DNA from: VXYL01 sp963665195
GTDB taxonomy: Bacteria > Pseudomonadota > Gammaproteobacteria > Pseudomonadales > Azotimanducaceae
Assembly: GCA_963665195.1 (NCBI GenBank)
Contig: OY762070.1
Coordinates: 1,612,001-1,676,000, forward strand
Direction of reading: 5' to 3'
Length of the DNA: 64,000 nucleotides
Shown here: positions 1 through 9,026 of the stretch, piece by piece
Layout of the letters: the number at the start of each line of letters is the position of its first letter
How positions within the stretch are numbered: the first letter of the stretch is position 1
Program-made: the position numbers and the translations under genes
The notes under the pieces: model-generated
What the model saw: only the letters and a program-made list of their open reading frames with translations
What the model was told of the DNA's origin: nothing
Databases searched by the model: none

Positions 1-1953
1 GGCGTCCACTACCACACCATCACCAAGCTCACCTACTGGAGCTACTACCGGGACGCCGAAACCAACGCGCATCGCTCCGGCGGCGACGCCGCGCCGTTCG
101 ATCAGCCCTTCCACCTGCTGCTGAACGTCGCCGTCGGCGGCAACTTGCCGGGCGCCCCGGTGCCGGAAGCCTTCCCCGGCGAGATGCGCGTGGACTACGT
201 GCGGGTCTACCAATGCAATATCGACTTCGCCAGCGGCGTCGGCTGCAGCGGCTTCGCGGACCTCGTCTCCCACGACGTGACGCCGCCGCCGCTCGACGAT
301 GTTTGGCAGACGACTTACGAACTCTACGGCGACGTGCTCGGGCCCCTGACCTTCGGCGACACCGAAGACGATCCCCTGGTCGACCTCCATTTCGGCGTCT
401 ACGACAACGGCGGCGCGCTCGTGCTAGCGGAAGTCGTGGGCGACGGCGACCAGGGCATGGTGCTGGACGTACACACCACCGGCGGCGGCAACTTCTCGAT
501 CCACGCCGCCGATCTCTCCCGGCAGACGTTCTTCGGCATGGGCAGCGCCACGGCGCGCGGCAACTACGGCGGCGAGTTGCAGTTCGATCTGCATGTCTTC
601 GCCGAGGGCACGGACCCGGACAGCGCCTTGCAGGTGAAGATCGATAGCGGCTTCCCCGACCTCGGCTTCGTCGAACTGCCGATCAGCGAGCTGCCGAAAG
701 ACGATTGGACCACGGTGACCGTGCAGGTCAGCGACATCGCCCATAGCCCCGGCCACTACGGCGGCGGCCCGGTGGACCTCGACAACGTGCTGAGCCTGTT
801 CGTGCTCGAACCCACCGGCGCGGCGCATGTGCAGGTGGACAACTTGCGGATTCTTTGCGGTCACCCGGACGACAATGGCTGCGGCATCCGCCCGCCTGTG
901 CCGGTGACGCCGGGCACGGCCGAGCCGCAGGACGTCTTCGTCGATGCCGTGGACCCGCTTTGGGACCTCGGCATCCTCGGCGCGGACTCCGGCAGCGGCT
1001 GGGCCAACTACGCCGACGGCACCGATCCAGCCAACAAAGCCCAGTGGGCGGTGATTTCCGCCGCGGACACCGATCGCGGCCAGATCATCGAAGTCTCTTT
1101 CTCGGACAGCACGGAGTTCGGCGTCTGGTTCATTCAGGCCAGCACCGGGGTGGACCTGCGCCAATACGCCACCGGCAGCGTGAACTTCGACATCAAGGTG
1201 GACGACTACGGCACCAGCACCGGCATGACCATGAAGATCGACTGCATCTTCCCCTGCACCAGCGGCGACCAGCCGATCGGCAAGGTCGGCGACGGGGCGT
1301 GGGAGACGGTGTCGATCCCGGTGCCGCAACTGACCGGCGGCGGACTGAATCTCACTACCGTCAACACCGGCATCGTGATCTTCCCCACGGATCAGAGCGT
1401 CGCAGTGACGTTCCAGCTCGACAACGTCCGCTGGCTGGCCGGCGAACCGCCGGAGCCGGGCGGAGGCGGCGGCGAGGCTAGGGTGCTATACGACGACGCC
1501 ATCGCCGACGGCTGGTTCCTCTGGGACTGCTGCGGCGGCGCGACTTTCGCCGAAGTGGCGGACGACGACGAGCACGGCAACGTGGTCGAGTTGCGCTTCG
1601 GCCCCGGCGGCACGGTGACCGGCTTCAACGCCGTCGAGGGGGTGGACATGAGCGACCTGGTCGGCGGCACCTTGACGTTCGACTTCAAGGAAGTCGCGCC
1701 GCCGCCGGCCGGCTCGGTATGGCGCCTGAAGCTTGAGAGCAGCAACGCGGCCACCGCCGTGGAAGTGCTGCTGACCGACGCCGGCAATCCGACGCCGAGC
1801 AGCGACTGGCAGTCCTATCGCTTCGCCTTGGACACGGACCTCGCCGGCCTCGACATCTCGGACCTCAAGCTGGTGATGTTCTTCCCGGATTGGGCCAACG
1901 CCGACGGCGCCGTCGGCCGCATCGACAACGTGATCTTCGAGCCTGCGCCCTAG
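1..1953 (+). CDS. Glycoside hydrolase family 16 (laminarinase-like), C-terminal part, with three CBM-like modules
   Basis: The gene is cut by the window start; 650 residues are visible. Residues 1-75 are the end of a GH16 beta-glucanase fold: the FDQPFHLLLNVAVGG strand and the closing MRVDYVRVYQ are family hallmarks. The catalytic ExDxxE segment would lie upstream, outside the window. Three related beta-rich modules follow (about residues 100-285, 312-478 and 494-650). Each ends in a Val/Ile-Asp-Asn strand (VQVDNLRIL, QLDNVRWL, RIDNVIFEP) typical of carbohydrate-binding jelly rolls. A secreted or surface enzyme acting on beta-1,3- or mixed-linked glucan is the family expectation; the substrate is not shown here. 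The TonB-dependent receptor 23 bases downstream suggests a polysaccharide-utilisation pair. Confidence 0.85.
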   Translation, partial: GVHYHTITKLTYWSYYRDAETNAHRSGGDAAPFDQPFHLLLNVAVGGNLPGAPVPEAFPGEMRVDYVRVYQCNIDFASGVGCSGFADLVSHDVTPPPLDDVWQTTYELYGDVLGPLTFGDTEDDPLVDLHFGVYDNGGALVLAEVVGDGDQGMVLDVHTTGGGNFSIHAADLSRQTFFGMGSATARGNYGGELQFDLHVFAEGTDPDSALQVKIDSGFPDLGFVELPISELPKDDWTTVTVQVSDIAHSPGHYGGGPVDLDNVLSLFVLEPTGAAHVQVDNLRILCGHPDDNGCGIRPPVPVTPGTAEPQDVFVDAVDPLWDLGILGADSGSGWANYADGTDPANKAQWAVISAADTDRGQIIEVSFSDSTEFGVWFIQASTGVDLRQYATGSVNFDIKVDDYGTSTGMTMKIDCIFPCTSGDQPIGKVGDGAWETVSIPVPQLTGGGLNLTTVNTGIVIFPTDQSVAVTFQLDNVRWLAGEPPEPGGGGGEARVLYDDAIADGWFLWDCCGGATFAEVADDDEHGNVVELRFGPGGTVTGFNAVEGVDMSDLVGGTLTFDFKEVAPPPAGSVWRLKLESSNAATAVEVLLTDAGNPTPSSDWQSYRFALDTDLAGLDISDLKLVMFFPDWANADGAVGRIDNVIFEPAP

Positions 1954-1976
1954 GCGGCCGTAGAAGGAGGAAGAAC

Positions 1977-4661
1977 ATGAGAACGGCAAAGCAACATCGC
2001 GCCCTGTCGGCCATCGCGCTGCCAGCGCTTGCCCTGCTCGCCGCCGAGGCGCGCGCCCAGGATGCCGCCGCGGACGATGCCGCGCAGGAAGACGACATCG
2101 AGGAGATGATCGTCACCGTCGAGCGCCGCGAGCAGAACATCCAGGATGTCGCCGCCACCGTGTACAGATTCGACGGCGACGCCCTCAAGCTCCAAGGCGC
2201 GTTGGATCTGACGGACTTGAGCGAACTGGCGCCGGGTTTGGAGATCGGCAACAAGGCCGGCAACATCGAGGTGTGGATCCGCGGCGTCGGTTCCTCCAAC
2301 AACACCGAGCTCGGCGACCCAGCCGCCGCCGCCCACATCGACGGCATCTACATCCCCCGCCCCAAGGGCCTCGGCAGCGTCTTCTTCGATATTGCCCGCG
2401 TGGAAGTCAACGTCGGCCCGCAGGGCACGCTGCGCGGGCGCAACGCCACCGCCGGTTCCATCAACGTGATCCCCTGGCGACCGGGCCTCGGCAGGTGGGA
2501 CGCGGCGCTCGAACTCGAAGCCGGCGACTACGACCAGCGCGTGATGCGCGGCGTCGTGAACGTGCCCTTGGGCGACCGGGCCGCGGTCCGCCTGGCCGGA
2601 TTCACGCTGGAGAACGACTCCTACTACAACGACGTGGGCCCCTTGGACCTGAACACCGCCGAGGCGCACGACCACTCCGGCTTCCGCCTGCAATTCCTGG
2701 CCGAACCGAACGAACGCTTGAGCATTCTGCTGGCCGCGGACCTCGCAACGGAAGGCGGCACCGGCTACACCGGCACCAACTACGCCAATCCGCTCGGCAA
2801 CGGCGTCCTGCCAAGCCAGATCGACGACCCGCGCGACGTCTACGCCCGCGCCTTCGCGCCGGCGCTCGATACCGAGCACTGGGGCTACAAGGCCGAGATT
2901 CGCTACGACCTGGACTGGGCCACGCTGGAATACACGGCGAGCCGACGGGATCTCGTATCCGACTACGATGGCGTGACGCCCCTTTCGCCGGACTGGCTCG
3001 GGGTCGCCGAAACGTTGCAGCCGGTGGACGAAGCATTCGACAACTGGTCCCGCTTCCGCTTCATCACGGACAGCGTCTCCGATGTCCACGAACTGCGCCT
3101 GTTCGGCGATACCGAACGCTGGACGTGGACCACCGGCCTTTTCTGGTTCGAGGAGAACCAGTACACGTTCCTGGGCTCGGTGGGCGACCGCGGCCTTTTC
3201 TTCCAAGGCGTGGAGTTCAATCAGCCGATCACCGACGCCAGTTCCTCGTCCCTCTACGGCGACGCGACCTACCACTTGAGCGAACGCACGCATCTGACAT
3301 TCGGCGCCCGCTTCACCCGCGAGGAGAAGATGCGCGAAGGCGTCAACGCCCGCTACGCATTCGCCTTGGGCGGGCGTGGCTTCTCCTGCTGCGGCGGCGT
3401 GCGTCTCGGCACGGAGGGATTCCAGTTCGCGGGCCCGGACCGTACGATCTTCGAGCCCGATCAAAACGGCGACGGCACCGTTTCCGACGATGAATACCTC
3501 GCCTTCTACTACGACGGCATCAAGCAATTCGGCGCAAGGGACAACGTGCGCGCCGTCTTCGCCAAGGGAACCTACGGCGGCGGCGCAGCGCCGACGGACC
3601 GCGTCGCCTGCTTCGATACGCTCAATCAGGACGACTTCTACTGCCCGCCGGATGGCCTGTTCAGCTTCGTCGCCATCATCAATCCGAATACCTCGATCAC
3701 GCCGCAGTACGGCGAGATGGAGAACAATTTCTTCGACTGGCGCGTGCGCATCGAACGCGACGTGGATGCGGACACCCTCACCTACTTCATGATCTCCACC
3801 GGCCACAAGTCCGGCGGCTTCAACGACACGTTCACCGGCGAGACCGGACTGCCCGTCGCACCCACCTACGACGACGAACAGGTGACCGTCTACGAATTCG
3901 GCTGGAAGAACGAGTTCACGCTAGCGGACCGCCCGGCCCACCTGAACGCCTCCGCCTTCTACTACGACTACGCCGACCAGGTATTCACCTCGCTGCTCTC
4001 CGTGGAGCAGGCGCTCGATTTCTCCGTGGGTGGCGTGACGCTGGTGGATCCAACCGACACCGGCGCCGGCTCGCTGGTAGTCTCGTTCAGCTACAACGCC
4101 GCCGACTCGCGCATCTACGGCGTGCAGCTCGATGGCGGAATGCAGCTGCCGTTCGGCATCAACTTCAACTGGACGGCGCTGTGGCTGGAAGCCGAAATCG
4201 AAAGCGCCCTGCCAATCCAGGACTTCCGCTTCCAGGCCGATGTGGCCCCCGAGGAAGCGGTCTTCCGTCCCATCACCGGCCGCCGCCTGCCGCACACGCC
4301 GCGCTTCCAGTTGAATGGCTCGCTTTCGCAATCCTTCGCCGTGCCCCTCGGGCGGTTGGAATACAGCGCCTCCTTCGGCTGGCGCACCGACCAGTACCGC
4401 ACCATCTTCAACAGCATCGACTTCCTCTATCCGAACAACCCCCGCCTGCGCCTGAACGACGAGGTGGACGGCTTCTGGTCCGTGGACGCCGGCGCCGCCT
4501 TCATCCACCAGAACGGCCGCCTGCGGGCCGAGGCGTTCATGACGAACGTGACGGGCGACGTACACGAGGCCGCGATGATCATCACCCAGTTCGACAACAC
4601 GCGGTTCTTCACGCGGCCCCGGCTCGCCGGCGTGCGCGTTTCCTACCGCTTCGGGGGATAG
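1977..4661 (+). CDS. TonB-dependent outer-membrane receptor
   Basis: An 894-residue receptor for TonB-energised uptake across the outer membrane. The ATG at 1977 was chosen because a strong AAGGAGG ribosome site (1964-1970) sits 6 bases before it and a signal peptide (MRTAKQHRALSAIALPALALL) follows immediately. After an acidic linker comes a TonB-box-like IEEMIVTVERR. The plug domain spans about residues 55-170, with VWIRGVGSSNN and a GPQGTLRGRNA strand, and a long beta-barrel ends in an aromatic-rich strand (VRVSYRF). It is probably co-transcribed with the GH16 enzyme 23 bases upstream, so an oligosaccharide ligand is a reasonable inference but is not proven. Confidence 0.9.
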   Translation: MRTAKQHRALSAIALPALALLAAEARAQDAAADDAAQEDDIEEMIVTVERREQNIQDVAATVYRFDGDALKLQGALDLTDLSELAPGLEIGNKAGNIEVWIRGVGSSNNTELGDPAAAAHIDGIYIPRPKGLGSVFFDIARVEVNVGPQGTLRGRNATAGSINVIPWRPGLGRWDAALELEAGDYDQRVMRGVVNVPLGDRAAVRLAGFTLENDSYYNDVGPLDLNTAEAHDHSGFRLQFLAEPNERLSILLAADLATEGGTGYTGTNYANPLGNGVLPSQIDDPRDVYARAFAPALDTEHWGYKAEIRYDLDWATLEYTASRRDLVSDYDGVTPLSPDWLGVAETLQPVDEAFDNWSRFRFITDSVSDVHELRLFGDTERWTWTTGLFWFEENQYTFLGSVGDRGLFFQGVEFNQPITDASSSSLYGDATYHLSERTHLTFGARFTREEKMREGVNARYAFALGGRGFSCCGGVRLGTEGFQFAGPDRTIFEPDQNGDGTVSDDEYLAFYYDGIKQFGARDNVRAVFAKGTYGGGAAPTDRVACFDTLNQDDFYCPPDGLFSFVAIINPNTSITPQYGEMENNFFDWRVRIERDVDADTLTYFMISTGHKSGGFNDTFTGETGLPVAPTYDDEQVTVYEFGWKNEFTLADRPAHLNASAFYYDYADQVFTSLLSVEQALDFSVGGVTLVDPTDTGAGSLVVSFSYNAADSRIYGVQLDGGMQLPFGINFNWTALWLEAEIESALPIQDFRFQADVAPEEAVFRPITGRRLPHTPRFQLNGSLSQSFAVPLGRLEYSASFGWRTDQYRTIFNSIDFLYPNNPRLRLNDEVDGFWSVDAGAAFIHQNGRLRAEAFMTNVTGDVHEAAMIITQFDNTRFFTRPRLAGVRVSYRFGG

Positions 4662-4892
4662 AAGCGATCTGCAGCGGGCTCCGACGGCGGCCTTGGACGA
4701 TCGCCCGCCGAACCCCCTCCGCATCTCTCGCCGATCTCCCGAGCGGAAGCCGTCTCGAAGAAAAGCCCCAAGGCCTCCTGCAGATTGTGGAGTGCCATCC
4801 ACGGTCGCTCCCTGGCTCGCGACATCCACTTCCGGGCACACTGACACGAAGCCATCCCCCTCGCGCTCGATGATCGCCGTCAGCATTCTCAT
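4643..4892 (-). pseudogene. Frameshifted HicB-like antitoxin remnant
   Basis: Reading from an ATG at 4892, the protein begins MRMLTAIIEREGDGFVSVCP and continues EVDVASQGATVDG, which is the HicB/UPF0150 N-terminal beta-sheet. The family then continues with an NLxEAL helix. That helix (ALHNLQEALGLFFETA) is present directly downstream but in another frame, with the break near 4795-4802. A 2-base loss or 1-base gain fits. The second frame runs to a stop at 4643, inside the 3' end of the receptor gene on the opposite strand. No HicA toxin is visible next to it. Either a decayed antitoxin or a base-call error. Confidence 0.6.
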
Positions 4893-4936
4893 GCACCTAT
4901 CTCCCGAGAGGCAACGAATGCTGAAGGCGCGATCTG

Positions 4937-5029
4937 ATGGGTCAAGTCGTGCTGAACGGCCTCCTGCTGCGGCGGGATGAGAGTATCGTCCTTCTCTGTC
5001 GGCGGTGGCGGAAGACGCACTCCAGTTGA
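4937..5029 (+). pseudogene. Possible N-terminal fragment of a Nudix hydrolase
   Basis: This 30-codon reading frame gives MGQVVLNGLLLRRDESIVLL followed by CRRWRKTHSS and a stop. The pattern (hydrophobic strand, then RR, then a second hydrophobic strand, then RR) matches the first two beta-strands of MutT/Nudix proteins. The frame ends before the Nudix box could appear. It sits between the HicB remnant and an orphan antitoxin, in what looks like decayed accessory DNA. The match is short and could be chance. Confidence 0.25.
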
Positions 5030-5040
5030 AGGGGGAAGCA

Positions 5041-5304
5041 ATGAATGCGATGGTGAACCCGCCGCATCCTGGCGAGACGCTGCGCTTCGAGTGCATCGAG
5101 GCCATGGGCATGACCGTCACCGAAGCGGCCAAGCTGCTCGGCTGCGCACGGCCCACGTTGTCTCGCGTCCTTAACGGCCGAGCCGCGATCTCGGCGGACA
5201 TGGCGCTGGCGTTCGAGCGCCAGGGCTGGAGCAACGCGGACTTTTGGATGCGGCGACAGGCCGCCTACGACCTCGCGCAGGCGCGTCGCAGGGCCGTGGC
5301 CTGA
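5041..5304 (+). CDS. higA: HigA/VapI-type antitoxin, XRE helix-turn-helix (orphan)
   Basis: An 87-residue protein with the HigA signature: NPPHPGETLRFECIEAMGMT, then a helix-turn-helix (TEAAKLLGCARPTLSRVLNG) and the family ending AxFERQGWSNADFWMRRQAAYDLAQAR. HigA proteins repress their own operon and neutralise the HigB RNase. The ATG at 5041 is preceded by a purine-rich site (AAGGGGGAAG). HigB normally lies directly upstream, but that interval holds only gene fragments. This antitoxin therefore appears to be an orphan, perhaps now a free-standing regulator. Confidence 0.85.
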   Translation: MNAMVNPPHPGETLRFECIEAMGMTVTEAAKLLGCARPTLSRVLNGRAAISADMALAFERQGWSNADFWMRRQAAYDLAQARRRAVA

Positions 5305-5396
5305 TCGCCGCCTGGGTTGAGCGTGCGCCGGGTTGCGGCAGCGAATCGTCGGCGCGATCATTGCTATGTCGGCTTGGACGAGCGACGCCACCGTGC

Positions 5397-7604
5397 CTAC
5401 TCCAGCTTCCCGTACCAGTGCGGCGTCTTCGCGGCCCACTCCGTTCCGGGGAAGTGTTCGTGCAGTAGGGCGTGGGCCGCGCGCGAGATGTTGCCGGGGG
5501 CGGACCAAAGCCAGCAGGCGTGGCGGGTGGCGAAGACCAAGCGATGCAGGGCGCGGGGCACTCGGGGGTCGTCCAGATGGTCTCTTGCGTAGTCGATCAC
5601 ATGCCAGCCGAAGGACGTCGTCGCGGCGGTCTTGCGTAGGTCGACGACCCTCCTGATCGCGGCCAGTTCCGCATCGGAGTAGCCCCGGAACCGTGGGCCG
5701 CGCAGCGCCGACTCGCTGGTCGGTTCGTCGTAGTGCTGCACGCACCACCAACTCGGCCAGGTGGCGCCGCGGGTCACATGGTCCGGCATGGCGCGGTACG
5801 GAGTCTCCCCGGTGTAGACGCGCCCGGCGCCCGGTTCCAACCATGGAGAGAAGGCCGGGTAGTCGAAGATGATCCGGGCGGCCTCGAAGTGCTTGTCTTG
5901 GCCCTGCTCGAACTGCGCCAGCTCGCGATCCAGCCACGGCACGTGGCGGCGGATGTGGCCGGCGAGCCGAAGGGCGGCAGCGATGTCTTCGCCGAGCATC
6001 GCCTTGGTCCATCCTGCGATCGCCAAGCGGCCGCGCTGATAGTCGCTCAAGTCCGGGGCGCCGATGGCTGCTTCGATCATCGCAGGCGTGAAGTAGAGGT
6101 TCACGAGACGGGTGGTCTCCGGCCCGAACAGGGCAGTGTCCCTAGCGATCCGGTTGTAGTGCGGCGGCAGTTGCCGAGCGAAGTCGTCCGTCCAAGGTAG
6201 AGAGAGCGGCTTCAGCGACGCCCAGCGCAGGTACTCCGGCCAGCTCGGTGCGAGTTCGGCGGCGGCAAGCCGCACCCGGTTCTCCTCAGAACGCCGAAGA
6301 CCTCTGTCGATCGCTTGCTGCGCGAGCCGCAGACCATCATCCGGACGACCGAGCAGCGCCAGGATGCGGATGCGCTGCAAGAGCACATTCAAGTGGCCGG
6401 GCATGTTCGGCGGGAACGTCTCGGCGGCTTCCAGCATCTCGCCCAGGGTCGCCGCGGCCATGTCGGACGACGCCCGCGCCAGGGCCGCGTACAGCCACGG
6501 CACAGAACGCTCCTCCCGCCACCGCTGCGCCGCTTCCGTGCCAATGCTCCGCTCATCCGCCGCATACCAACGCCAGCGTTCATAGTCCGTCTCCGCCTCC
6601 TCACCCATGGGCAAGCTCTGCGGCAGCAGGTAGACGTAGTCGGCCAAGTCCTGTTCCGAGACCTCCGCCGGTTCGTGCAGGATTCGCTGCTCGATCTCGC
6701 GCCGCACACCAACCGGGTCCAGCTTCGCCTGGATGTGGCGAATCTGGCCGACAACGGAGGGGAAGGCGGCGACGTACGCGGCGTCTGCCGCCAGTTCCCG
6801 GTAGGCGTCCAGCGCCAAGCGGAGGTGCGACGGCGAGTCCTCGCGGTGCAGGCTCGCCTCGCGCAGAAGGCTGCGCGCCACGAGATAGCGGCCAAGGTCG
6901 CGCCAAGGCGAGTCTTCCGTGCGGCCGATGTCGGCAAAGAGAGATGCCGCTTCGAGAAATCGGCCAGCGTAGAAGTGGGCGGCGGCGATCTGGTAGCGAC
7001 GGTCGTGCTGCTCCAGCGCCTGCCAATCGGGCGCCGGTTCCGCCGGCAGCACGAACTCCGCATCTCCTCCGCATTGGGAGAACACGGCGATCTGCGCCTC
7101 GATCCAGCGCGACAGCTCGACGGTGCGGCTGCCGTAACGCTCCTTCCTGGCCGCCAAAGTCGCACTGGCCGTCTTGAAGGCATCGGGCAGGCAGTTGTGG
7201 AAGTAGTACGAGACCGTCTGCGCGCCGTCGCCATCGGACGGGTCTTCCACCACCACGGATCCGTACTTCCAAAGCGCAAACGCGGCTGGCCGTTGGTAGC
7301 CTTCTCGCCGCAGGGTGCGCCAGAAGTCATCCGCGCTCGAATCCCTGGGCTTGTGCTCCACCTGCCATGATCGAAACAGTGCGGCGTGGGCATCGGTGAA
7401 CCGACCGCTCAGATGCAGGTAGACGATGAGGGAGAACAGGGCATCGTCCGAGCGGAGTCGATGCGGCAGGTTGCCGGCGAGCACGGCCTCCATGTCCACT
7501 TCCAGGGTGAAGGGGGTCTCGTACGTCTCTGGGCCGGATGCCGCTGCCGCCCATGCCAAGGCCGCACCGAGCACCGACCCGACAGACAGGCGATAGAGCA
7601 TCAT
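5397..7604 (-). CDS. Uncharacterised secreted 735-aa helical-repeat protein
   Basis: Function not recognised. The N-terminus (MMLYRLSVGSVLGAALAWAAA) is a signal peptide. The body (about residues 30-700) is Ala/Leu/Glu/Arg-rich with repeated short helices such as AAAHFYAGRFLEAASLFADI, which look like TPR/SEL1-type solenoid repeats. There is a Trp/His/Cys-rich C-terminal part (WPSWWCVQHYDEPT, FATRHACWLW). The ATG at 7604 overlaps the TGA of the upstream DUF3142 gene (ATGA), so the two are probably translationally coupled and work together. The last gene of a minus-strand run that ends convergently with higA. Confidence 0.75.
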   Translation of the reverse strand: MMLYRLSVGSVLGAALAWAAAASGPETYETPFTLEVDMEAVLAGNLPHRLRSDDALFSLIVYLHLSGRFTDAHAALFRSWQVEHKPRDSSADDFWRTLRREGYQRPAAFALWKYGSVVVEDPSDGDGAQTVSYYFHNCLPDAFKTASATLAARKERYGSRTVELSRWIEAQIAVFSQCGGDAEFVLPAEPAPDWQALEQHDRRYQIAAAHFYAGRFLEAASLFADIGRTEDSPWRDLGRYLVARSLLREASLHREDSPSHLRLALDAYRELAADAAYVAAFPSVVGQIRHIQAKLDPVGVRREIEQRILHEPAEVSEQDLADYVYLLPQSLPMGEEAETDYERWRWYAADERSIGTEAAQRWREERSVPWLYAALARASSDMAAATLGEMLEAAETFPPNMPGHLNVLLQRIRILALLGRPDDGLRLAQQAIDRGLRRSEENRVRLAAAELAPSWPEYLRWASLKPLSLPWTDDFARQLPPHYNRIARDTALFGPETTRLVNLYFTPAMIEAAIGAPDLSDYQRGRLAIAGWTKAMLGEDIAAALRLAGHIRRHVPWLDRELAQFEQGQDKHFEAARIIFDYPAFSPWLEPGAGRVYTGETPYRAMPDHVTRGATWPSWWCVQHYDEPTSESALRGPRFRGYSDAELAAIRRVVDLRKTAATTSFGWHVIDYARDHLDDPRVPRALHRLVFATRHACWLWSAPGNISRAAHALLHEHFPGTEWAAKTPHWYGKLE

Positions 7605-8377
7605 CGCAGCGCCTCTACGCGCCGAGCGAGGTCCTGGAAGCGATGCTTCGACCAAGGCTGCGGATGGAACAGGAACACGCGCTGCAAGCCGTCCACCGGC
7701 GCGAGCGGCTCGTCCGCCGAGTAGCCGACGCTGCCGGCGCAGATCGGATTCGGGAACGCCCGCACGGTGTGCAGCATGTGTCGGATCGCCTCGCCTTCGC
7801 GCCCCATGCGATAGATCATCGGCACCACGGCGTCCACCGGCAGCCCGGCGGTCCAGTCGTCGTGGCCGCACCAGGACGCCAGCGCGGTGATAGACAGTCT
7901 GGCGCTGCCGATGCGCTCCTGCAGCGCTTCGAGCAAGCGCCGGTAGAACGCGCGCTGCGACAGCCGGGCATCGAAGTCGACCTGGTGCTCGACGGGCCGA
8001 AACGGGCGGTTGACGGCGATGATGGCGTCCGCCAAGCGACCGACGGTGGCCCTGTTCGGAGTCCCCGCAGCCTCCAAGCGCACTACGGCAACGACATCGG
8101 CCGCAGTGGGATAGGTCGCCTTGCTGACGCGGTACGCAACGTCGAGTTCGTCGCCGCGCAAGGTGATGGTCGCCGTCCACAGCGCCACCTTGACGCGATT
8201 CGGATCGATGAAGGAGAGGTCCTCTTCGCGGCGCCAGGCCCAGAGATAGTAGTCCGGCTCGCCAATGCGCTCAGGCGGGACTGGTTCGCCCCGGAGAGCG
8301 AACAGCGCCCCGGCTGCGGCCACGCCGAGGAAACCCAGCGACCCGACCAAGAGCCACCGCGTCCCTACGCTCTTCAC
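7601..8377 (-). CDS. DUF3142 family protein, membrane-anchored or secreted
   Basis: A 258-residue protein that begins with an N-terminal hydrophobic segment (LLVGSLGFLGVAAAGALFAL). The rest matches the DUF3142 pattern: a starting YYLWAW strand, a VVAVVRLE strand, a central HQVDFDARLSQRAFYRRLLEAL, then LSITALASWCGHDDW. This looks like a TIM-barrel glycosidase-like fold with an Asp pair (VDFD), but no activity is established for the family. GTG 8377 is preferred over TTG 8380 because GGGAGG lies 6 bases upstream of it. Its stop overlaps the start of the 735-aa partner. Confidence 0.75.
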   Translation of the reverse strand: MKSVGTRWLLVGSLGFLGVAAAGALFALRGEPVPPERIGEPDYYLWAWRREEDLSFIDPNRVKVALWTATITLRGDELDVAYRVSKATYPTAADVVAVVRLEAAGTPNRATVGRLADAIIAVNRPFRPVEHQVDFDARLSQRAFYRRLLEALQERIGSARLSITALASWCGHDDWTAGLPVDAVVPMIYRMGREGEAIRHMLHTVRAFPNPICAGSVGYSADEPLAPVDGLQRVFLFHPQPWSKHRFQDLARRVEALR

Positions 8378-8410
8378 CAAGGCCCTCCCGGGGTCCTCCC
8401 GAGCGGGCGC

Positions 8411-9022
8411 CTAGATGTCGAACGCCTTCTTGTAGACCGGACGCGCCGTGATCAGGTCCCACCAGCGCTGCACGTTCGGCGTGAACACCTCGTCGATATC
8501 GAGCGACTGCGCGAGCACGAGGCAGTACAGGATGCAGATGTCGGCGATCGTGAAACGGCCGGCGCAGAGGTACTCGCGATCTTCGAGCGCTCGTTCAACC
8601 GAGCGGTAACGGTGCGCGAACCACTTGCGGTAGTCGCTGGCGACCTGCGGGTTGCGCTTCTCTTCCGGTTCCAGGCGCGTGTAGCGCAGCACCAGGGTCT
8701 GCGGGAAGGTCAGCGTCGCGTCGCTGCGGTGCAGCCAGTTCAGGTAGGCGCCGTAGTCCGCCTCGTCCTGCCTTACCGCCAAGTCCGTGGGGCCGTACTT
8801 GTCCACCAGGTATTGGCAGATGCCAGCGGACTCGGTCAGCGTCACTTCGCCGTCGGTCAGCGCGGGAACGGTGCCGAGCGGGTTCACCGCCAGGAACTCC
8901 TTGTGCAGGTAGCGCGGGGGGAACGGCATCACGGTGAGTTCGTAGTCGAGGCCCATCTCCTCCAGCGTCCACAAGGGGCGCATGGAGCGGGCGCGGGTGC
9001 AGTGGTAGAGATGCAGGGCCAT
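8411..9022 (-). CDS. Glutathione S-transferase family protein
   Basis: A 203-residue cytosolic GST-fold protein. The N-terminal thioredoxin-like domain (MALHLYHCTRARSMRPLWTL to about residue 80) contains the cis-Pro strand NPLGTVPALTDG and the glutathione-binding ESAGICQYL. The C-terminal helical domain (90-203) contains the FTIADICI N-capping box. The ATG at 9022 was chosen because the fold begins there; an in-frame extension upstream is rich in Arg/Ala and looks non-coding. It starts 4 bases after the HMG-CoA-lyase-like gene, so it probably belongs to the same transcript. Substrate unknown. Confidence 0.9.
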   Translation of the reverse strand: MALHLYHCTRARSMRPLWTLEEMGLDYELTVMPFPPRYLHKEFLAVNPLGTVPALTDGEVTLTESAGICQYLVDKYGPTDLAVRQDEADYGAYLNWLHRSDATLTFPQTLVLRYTRLEPEEKRNPQVASDYRKWFAHRYRSVERALEDREYLCAGRFTIADICILYCLVLAQSLDIDEVFTPNVQRWWDLITARPVYKKAFDI

Positions 9023-9026
9023 GCGG

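Noticed and set aside
4609..5234. Other long minus-strand frames across the receptor end and higA
   Set aside because: They are shadows of the real plus-strand genes; only the short HicB-like segment has family sequence.
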